Shown here one piece after another: positions 59,077-64,000 of a stretch of DNA of 64,000 nt (the first letter of the stretch is position 1; each line of letters opens with the position of its first letter). The stretch is from the NCBI GenBank assembly GCA_030148805.1, contig JASBSS010000001.1, forward strand, positions 248,001 through 312,000. The letters are read 5' to 3'. Origin of the DNA: Thiogranum sp. (GTDB taxonomy: Bacteria > Pseudomonadota > Gammaproteobacteria > DSM-19610). The notes beneath the pieces were generated by a model. The model saw nothing but the letters and a program-made list of their open reading frames with translations, did not search any database and had not been told where the DNA came from. The translations under genes and the position numbers were made by a program.

Positions 59077-60803
59077 TATCGCCCTTCAAGTCATTACGCG
59101 TGCGGCTGATCGGCAGCGTGGTGCTGATCGAGATCGTGATGCTATCGCTCCTGGTGTGGAGCAATGTCAGCGTGATCCGCGGGGCTTATGCCGAGCGTCT
59201 GTGGGAGAGTTCGACCGCGATGCTGGATCAGATCGCCACCACCTCCGCGAGCTATCTGCTGGAGGTAGATTACGCTTCCCTGGAGGACTATTTGCGCAAC
59301 TTCGTCCGTCGCGACGCATTGCTTTACCTGGTGGTACTGGACGCCGATCGGGTGCCGATCGTCAGTCTTGGACAGGTTCCGTCGACACTGGGGCCGGCGG
59401 CCGACGACAATCCGCTGCGCGCGGCTGATGGAACGCTGGATCTGGTACGCGATATTCGCATTGGCAGTCAGGCCATGGGGCAGGCGTACGCCGGCTTTTC
59501 CCTGGCACCGATGCGACGCGCCATCGACGCCGCCAAGCTGCGCAACATCGTGATCGCCGCGACGGAGATCCTGTTGTCGGCGCTGGCCACGATTTTCATC
59601 GGCGTGCACCTCACCCGGCGCATCGGCCGCCTGGCGCAGGCCGCCCAGCAGGTCGGCTCCGGTGACTACTCCGTCAAGGTGCCCGCGGAACTCGACGACG
59701 AGGTCGGCACCACGGCCAACGCCTTCAACCGGATGGTCAGCGAAATTTCGCAACGCACACGCCGCCTCGAAGCCGCACTGGCACGCGAACGCGTGGTCGA
59801 GCAAACCGCCATCGACGGCATGATCACCTACGATCAGTCGACCCGCATTCTTTCGGCCAACCCGGCCATGGGCGAGTTATTCGGCTTACCCCAGGAGCAG
59901 CTCATCGGCGCCAAGACTGAACTATTGCTCTCGCCGGCGGCCAGATGTGGCGCTAGCGGCAGCACGGGCATAGACTGGACCGCCACCACCGGCGGGCAGA
60001 TCGAGGTGCTGGGGCGGCGCGCGGACGGCGGTGATTTCCCACTCGAGTTGCACATCGGCCAAGTGGAAATCGACGGAACAGCGCTGTTCGCAGCCACGTT
60101 GCACGATATAACCGAGCGCAAGCGCGCCGAGCACGAGTGCCAAACGCTGCTTCGTGGCAATCGCTATCTGGTGCATAAGTCGCTGGCGGTCCAGGAAGAG
60201 GAACGCCGCCATCTGGCGCAGGAGCTGCATGACGAACTGGGGCAATGCATGACCGCCATTCAGGCCGACGCCGAGAACATCGCCACGCTTTCAGCCGGGC
60301 GCGACCGCAAGGTCTGCGACAGTGCGCGCGCCATCGTCGGCGTCTCTTCGCGCATGTACGATGTGGTGCACTCGATGATGCAGCGCCTGCGCCCGAGCGT
60401 GCTGGACAATTTCGGGCTGGTGGCCGCTATCAACGACGAACTGGCCGGCTGGCGCAGCCGCTACCCGACTATCGCCTGCAGTTTTGAAAAACACGGCGAG
60501 CTGGATAACCTCGGGGAACAGACCAACATATCGCTCTACCGGATCGTCCAGGAAAGCCTGACCAATATCGCCAAACACGCCGCGGCCAGCCAGGTATCGC
60601 TGCTGTTGTCGCGCAAGCAACATCAAATCCGACTTAGCATCAAGGACAACGGCTGTGGCTTGAAGCCCGGCAAGCCGGGTCACGGGCTTGGCCTGGTGGG
60701 GATGCGCGAGCGCGCCGAGGCGCTGCAGGGCAGCTTCGCCGTCATCTCCCGGCCTGGCGACGGCATGACCATCGATATCGTAATTCCGGTGGGGCAAGCA
60801 TGA
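59073..60803 (+). CDS. HAMP-PAS sensor histidine kinase (HisKA_3 type)
   Basis: Kinase of 576 residues with a helix at 10-30, a periplasmic segment (31-155), a second helix (158-180), HAMP (181-233), PAS (about 243-350) and a HisKA_3 domain with His386 in LAQELHDELGQ, followed by HATPase (NIAKHAAAS..., DNGCGLKPGKPGHGLGLVGM). HisKA_3 kinases pair with LuxR-type regulators, which matches the next gene (4-bp overlap). The periplasmic part likely binds the PhnD-like protein encoded just upstream. Confidence 0.92.
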   Translation: MISPFKSLRVRLIGSVVLIEIVMLSLLVWSNVSVIRGAYAERLWESSTAMLDQIATTSASYLLEVDYASLEDYLRNFVRRDALLYLVVLDADRVPIVSLGQVPSTLGPAADDNPLRAADGTLDLVRDIRIGSQAMGQAYAGFSLAPMRRAIDAAKLRNIVIAATEILLSALATIFIGVHLTRRIGRLAQAAQQVGSGDYSVKVPAELDDEVGTTANAFNRMVSEISQRTRRLEAALARERVVEQTAIDGMITYDQSTRILSANPAMGELFGLPQEQLIGAKTELLLSPAARCGASGSTGIDWTATTGGQIEVLGRRADGGDFPLELHIGQVEIDGTALFAATLHDITERKRAEHECQTLLRGNRYLVHKSLAVQEEERRHLAQELHDELGQCMTAIQADAENIATLSAGRDRKVCDSARAIVGVSSRMYDVVHSMMQRLRPSVLDNFGLVAAINDELAGWRSRYPTIACSFEKHGELDNLGEQTNISLYRIVQESLTNIAKHAAASQVSLLLSRKQHQIRLSIKDNGCGLKPGKPGHGLGLVGMRERAEALQGSFAVISRPGDGMTIDIVIPVGQA

Positions 60804-61438
60804 AGCGCATCAGTGTACTGCTGGCCGACGATCACGAAGTGGTACGCGGCGGTTTCCGCCGACTGTTCGAGAGCACCGCCGATATCGACGTGGTCGCCGA
60901 AGCGACCCGTGGAGAGGAAGCCTACAGCGCCTATCTCGAACACGCGCCGACCGTCGTGGTCATGGATATCAGCATGCCCGGCTGCGGAGGCCTGGATGCC
61001 AGCCGCAGAATCCTGGCGCGCGATAACAGCGCCAGAATCCTGGTGTTCAGCGTGCACGAGAACGAACTTTTTCTCAATCGCGCACTGGAGCTGGGCGTCC
61101 TGGGTTACATCTCGAAGCGCAGCGCTTCGCGCGTCATGGTCGAAGCCGTGCGCCAGGTCGCCGGCGGCATGCTGTTTGTCGGACAGGAGCTGTTACCGCT
61201 GTTGGTCAAACGCCGGTGTTCGGACGAGCAACAGCGGGTGGGCGAACTCACCGCGCGCGAATTCGAGGTCTTCCGGCTGCGGGCGGAAGGCAAGTCGGTG
61301 AACGACATCGCTCGCCTGCTCAACGTCAGCCCAAAAACCGTGGGCCACCACAATACCAGTGTAAAGCAGAAACTGGGGCTGGAGAACGCCGCTGAATTGA
61401 CCCGCCTGGCAATTCGACTGGGTTTGGTATCACCTTGA
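60800..61438 (+). CDS. LuxR/NarL-family response regulator
   Basis: Response regulator of 212 residues, cognate to the kinase at 59073 (4-bp overlap). The receiver has ISVLLADDHEVVRGG and phospho-acceptor Asp56 in VVVMDISMPGCGG; the C-terminal HTH (about 150-212) reads ELTAREFEVFRLRAEGKSVN then SPKTVGHHNTSVKQKLGL. Targets are unknown; the gene at 61616 is the nearest candidate. Confidence 0.94.
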   Translation: MKRISVLLADDHEVVRGGFRRLFESTADIDVVAEATRGEEAYSAYLEHAPTVVVMDISMPGCGGLDASRRILARDNSARILVFSVHENELFLNRALELGVLGYISKRSASRVMVEAVRQVAGGMLFVGQELLPLLVKRRCSDEQQRVGELTAREFEVFRLRAEGKSVNDIARLLNVSPKTVGHHNTSVKQKLGLENAAELTRLAIRLGLVSP

Positions 61439-61615
61439 AATCGTTTGAGTATCTTCAATAGTCCATAAACTGGCCTGGTATCGGCAACCGCGTCCGATCA
61501 GCCTTTGCCCTAGTGCGCTTAAGGATTTTCCCTATACCTCGTCGCCCCCCACCCCGCTAGGCTGAACCGGGCATTGTCCCTATACAACAATTAGACAGAC
61601 ACCAGAGGAGTCCCT

Positions 61616-63808
61616 ATGGCTACGCACACCCTGTTGCAACGGGTGGGGAAATGCGCAGTGGCCGCTGCGCTTTCTTCACTCCTTGGCGGCCTCGGCGCCG
61701 TCCATGCCGATGAGAAAATCATCACCCTGATCCAACTCCAGGACGTTCACGGCAATATCGCGCCACACGCGGGCATCATCCACAATCTCGACGGCAGCGA
61801 ACGCGCGGTCACCCGCGGCGGTGGCTTGGCGAAAACCAAAACCCTGATCAACCAGATACGCGCCGAAAACCCCAACAACCTGCTGCTGGCCGTCGGCGAC
61901 ACGGTACACGGTACCGCCGAAGTCCTGTTTACCGTGGGCGATGCGATCATGCCCACGCTCAACAGCTTCGGCATCGACGCCTACACTCCGGGCAACTGGG
62001 AATACGGCTATGGCCCGGCGGTGTTCCGCAACCGCTTCACCGCCGCCGGTCCCAAACCGCCGTTACCCGCCAATATCCAGGTGATGGCCGGCGCCGTCGA
62101 CTGTGGTGACGTACCGGTGATCGCTGGGGTGACCGACCAGCCCGGCTTCTGCGTCGAGATGCCCCCCAGCCCCAGCGCCCACCGCGTAATTCGCGCCAAC
62201 TTCCCCAGTCTGGCGGTGAACGTATACAACGACGCCGATACCGCGCCGTTGCCGGCAGCGCTGCATAACAAGCCCTTGCTGCCCGGTTATAAGATCTTTA
62301 CGGTCGACGGCGTGAAGGTGGCGGTCATAGGGATCACCGCCGCGATCGTTCCGCAGCAGGCCGACGTGTTCAATATCGGCTTGCGTTTCACCCAGGGTGT
62401 CGAGGAATTGCCCGGCGTGATCGAGCAGGTCAAGGCGCAAGGCGCGACGGTGATCGTGGTGCAGTCGGAACTCGGGCTTTCGCAGAACCTGGCCATCGCC
62501 CAGCGTTTCGACGACGTCGATGTGGTGTTGTCGGCGCACACGCACGAAACCACCTTGAACGCCCTGGTCGGCTCCAGGCACGGGATCGAGCGCAAAGCGC
62601 CAAATCAGGCCCACAAACTGAAGAAAGGCAGGACTGTGGTGGTGGAGACCACCGAGGACATGTACCTCGGCCGCCTGGACCTGGTCATCGACGACGGCAA
62701 GGCGGAGAAGTTCATCTGGCAGGCCGTTCCCGTCGACGACAGCGTGGCCGAGGATCCGACGACGAAGATTCTCGTCGACGCCGCGGAGGCACCGTTCAAC
62801 GGTTCGACCACGGTACGCCACACCTTCATGCCGGGCGGATTCTGTGCACCGGGTCCGGTTCCCGACCAGGCCACGCTGGATGCTAAGTGCGGCGACACCA
62901 CTCAGCGCGGGCTGCAGTTGACCGAGAGCCTGGACAAAGTGGTCGGCTATACCGAGGTCACCCTGCATCGCGACAATGTGCTTGAAGACGAGATCAACAA
63001 TTTCATCGCCGACGCGCTGTTCAACGTCACCAATCAGGTGACCGGCGGCGCGGTGGACCTGGCGATGACCAACGGTTTCCGCTTCGGCAATCCGATACTG
63101 CCCGGGCCAATCACCCTGGGAGACCTTTACACGCAGTTCCCGATATCGCCGGCGGTGGCGATGGCGGAGTTTTCAGGCCAAGTGATCCAGAACGACCTGG
63201 AGCGCGTGTTGACGGCGGTGTTCGACCGCAACCCGTTCCTGCAACGTGGCGGCTGGTACGTGGGTCTGGCCAATATGACGCAGAAAATCGACCTGCTGAA
63301 CCGTCCCTACAGCAGCTCCGACAGGCGGATTATCGAAACCACCGTCGGTGGCCTGAAGCTCGACCCCAGCAAGCGCTATACCTTCGCCTCCTGCTTCCCA
63401 CACGGCGACGCCCTCGATCGCATCTGTCGCACCAATGGGGGGACCAACCATCAGTTCTTCCAGCTCGCCGATGCCGACGACTATGACAGCGCAATCACGC
63501 TGACCGGTCCGTTGAACACCACCCATATCATCACCGGCCCGGTCGTCAAGCAGGTCGCGCCCGATCGTTACCTGCATCCGGTGCACGTGCTGCGACGGTA
63601 TCTGGACAGTCTGCCCGGCAATACGGTGACCGCGGCTTCTGTCGCCACCGGGCGGATCCAGACCGTGGACTCCACCCAGTTCGGCAATCCGCCGATTCCG
63701 GCGCCGGTATCCGCCATCGATCCGACCCTGATCCAGCCGCCGGAAGGCGCCGGTCCCGCCTTCTTCGGCGGTATCAGCGGCATCGGCGGACCCACGCACG
63801 ACGACTGA
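61616..63808 (+). CDS. 5'-nucleotidase / metallophosphatase family protein, SoxB-like active site
   Basis: Exported protein of 730 residues: signal peptide (AVAAALSSLLGGLGAVHA), calcineurin-like metallophosphoesterase domain (about 33-330) and a 5'-nucleotidase C-terminal domain (about 420-650). Metal-site motifs are QLQDVHGNIAPH, VGDTVHGTAE and SAHTHE. GNHEFD, which carries the catalytic His-Asp pair of UshA, is GNWEYGYG here, and the usual SHLG reads SELG. The GxWEY/F form recalls SoxB-type members. It may hydrolyse another phospho- or sulfur-ester, or be inactive. The ribosome site AGAGGAG precedes ATG 61616. A terminator follows the gene. Confidence 0.88.
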   Translation: MATHTLLQRVGKCAVAAALSSLLGGLGAVHADEKIITLIQLQDVHGNIAPHAGIIHNLDGSERAVTRGGGLAKTKTLINQIRAENPNNLLLAVGDTVHGTAEVLFTVGDAIMPTLNSFGIDAYTPGNWEYGYGPAVFRNRFTAAGPKPPLPANIQVMAGAVDCGDVPVIAGVTDQPGFCVEMPPSPSAHRVIRANFPSLAVNVYNDADTAPLPAALHNKPLLPGYKIFTVDGVKVAVIGITAAIVPQQADVFNIGLRFTQGVEELPGVIEQVKAQGATVIVVQSELGLSQNLAIAQRFDDVDVVLSAHTHETTLNALVGSRHGIERKAPNQAHKLKKGRTVVVETTEDMYLGRLDLVIDDGKAEKFIWQAVPVDDSVAEDPTTKILVDAAEAPFNGSTTVRHTFMPGGFCAPGPVPDQATLDAKCGDTTQRGLQLTESLDKVVGYTEVTLHRDNVLEDEINNFIADALFNVTNQVTGGAVDLAMTNGFRFGNPILPGPITLGDLYTQFPISPAVAMAEFSGQVIQNDLERVLTAVFDRNPFLQRGGWYVGLANMTQKIDLLNRPYSSSDRRIIETTVGGLKLDPSKRYTFASCFPHGDALDRICRTNGGTNHQFFQLADADDYDSAITLTGPLNTTHIITGPVVKQVAPDRYLHPVHVLRRYLDSLPGNTVTAASVATGRIQTVDSTQFGNPPIPAPVSAIDPTLIQPPEGAGPAFFGGISGIGGPTHDD

Positions 63809-63835
63809 AGCCGCTGATGTGAGCGGGTAGCACCT

Positions 63836-63862
63836 GGGGCGGCCGTGGCCGCCCCTTTTTTT
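63836..63862 (+). terminator. Rho-independent terminator after the 5'-nucleotidase-like gene
   Basis: GGGGCGG pairs with CCGCCCC around a short loop and is followed directly by seven Ts. It lies 28 bp after the stop codon. Confidence 0.9.
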
Positions 63863-63894
63863 CGCCTCTATGTCTGCCCCGCCCCTCGACGTGG

Positions 63895-64000
63895 CTACTC
63901 CTGTCCCGTTGCCAAGACATAGGCGGCAGGGCTGGCCTCGAAACGGCTAAGACATTCATGGGAGCAAAACACATAGTCCCGCCCTCGATAGCGGCTCTTT
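63895..64000 (-). CDS. YHS-domain protein, C-terminal end (partial)
   Basis: On the minus strand a frame enters from the right edge and stops at 63895-63897. The last 34 residues include YRGRDYVFCSHECLSRFEAS then PAAYVL, the second half of a YHS domain: aromatic YxF, CSxxC and a Phe before the PxxY end. YHS domains bind metals, often copper or other heavy metals. The start and any N-terminal part lie outside the window. It converges on the gene at 61616. Confidence 0.85.
   Translation of the reverse strand, partial: KSRYRGRDYVFCSHECLSRFEASPAAYVLATGQE

Overview
The window (about 63% GC by eye, dense coding on both strands) looks like chromosomal DNA of an environmental gammaproteobacterium. 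This is inferred from PstA/PstB, sigma-54 activators, c-di-GMP enzymes, a VPLPA/PEP-CTERM-type surface protein and a LigD of PE-ligase-polymerase order. I cannot name the genus. I found no rRNA, tRNA, CRISPR array, integrase or intact insertion sequence.

Layout. 1-1.2 kb: end of a phosphate transporter operon (pstA', pstB). 1.3-6.2 kb: a four-gene minus-strand operon kaiC-kaiB-kaiB-hybrid histidine kinase, joined by ATGA overlaps. 6.3-18.2 kb: SDR oxidoreductase, two PRC-barrel proteins, a diguanylate cyclase, receiver proteins, kinases and two NtrC-type activators. Three promoters here match the sigma-54 -24/-12 consensus and carry TTACA/TGTAA inverted repeats 100-200 bp upstream, so this block reads as a sigma-54 stress/signalling regulon. 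18.5-24.6 kb: cyclopropane fatty acid synthase, a ThDP enzyme, small membrane proteins, a Rho_N/SAP-like protein and a DUF72 protein. 24.6-29.1 kb: an NHEJ operon, ligD - small zinc-finger protein - ku - ku. 29.5-33.3 kb: a periplasmic-binding-like lipoprotein translationally adjacent to a membrane GGDEF-EAL protein whose C-terminus resembles the start of an IS6/IS26-type transposase. 33.4-41 kb: phospholipase D family protein, EF-hand protein, YihY, SYLF protein, a DUF3859-like lipoprotein and a secreted protein of unknown role.

41-58 kb: a surface/redox block. A 2140-residue repeat protein with a C-terminal sorting signal leads a minus-strand operon with a TlpA thioredoxin, a DUF4266 lipoprotein, a DUF3570 outer-membrane protein and ApbE. 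A sensor kinase lies at its end and a LuxR-type regulator converges on it. A TonB-dependent receptor and a paralogous kinase run divergently. Downstream is a decayed partial copy of that receptor-kinase pair. 58.2-61.4 kb: a three-gene system of PhnD-like binding protein, kinase and LuxR regulator. 61.6-63.8 kb: a 5'-nucleotidase-family protein with unusual active-site residues, a terminator, and the end of a YHS-domain gene.

The main points for follow-up are the GGDEF-EAL/transposase fusion, a DxxTGAT flavinylation-like motif in DUF3570 beside apbE, the two-kaiB clock-like operon, the sigma-54 regulon and the receptor-kinase relic.
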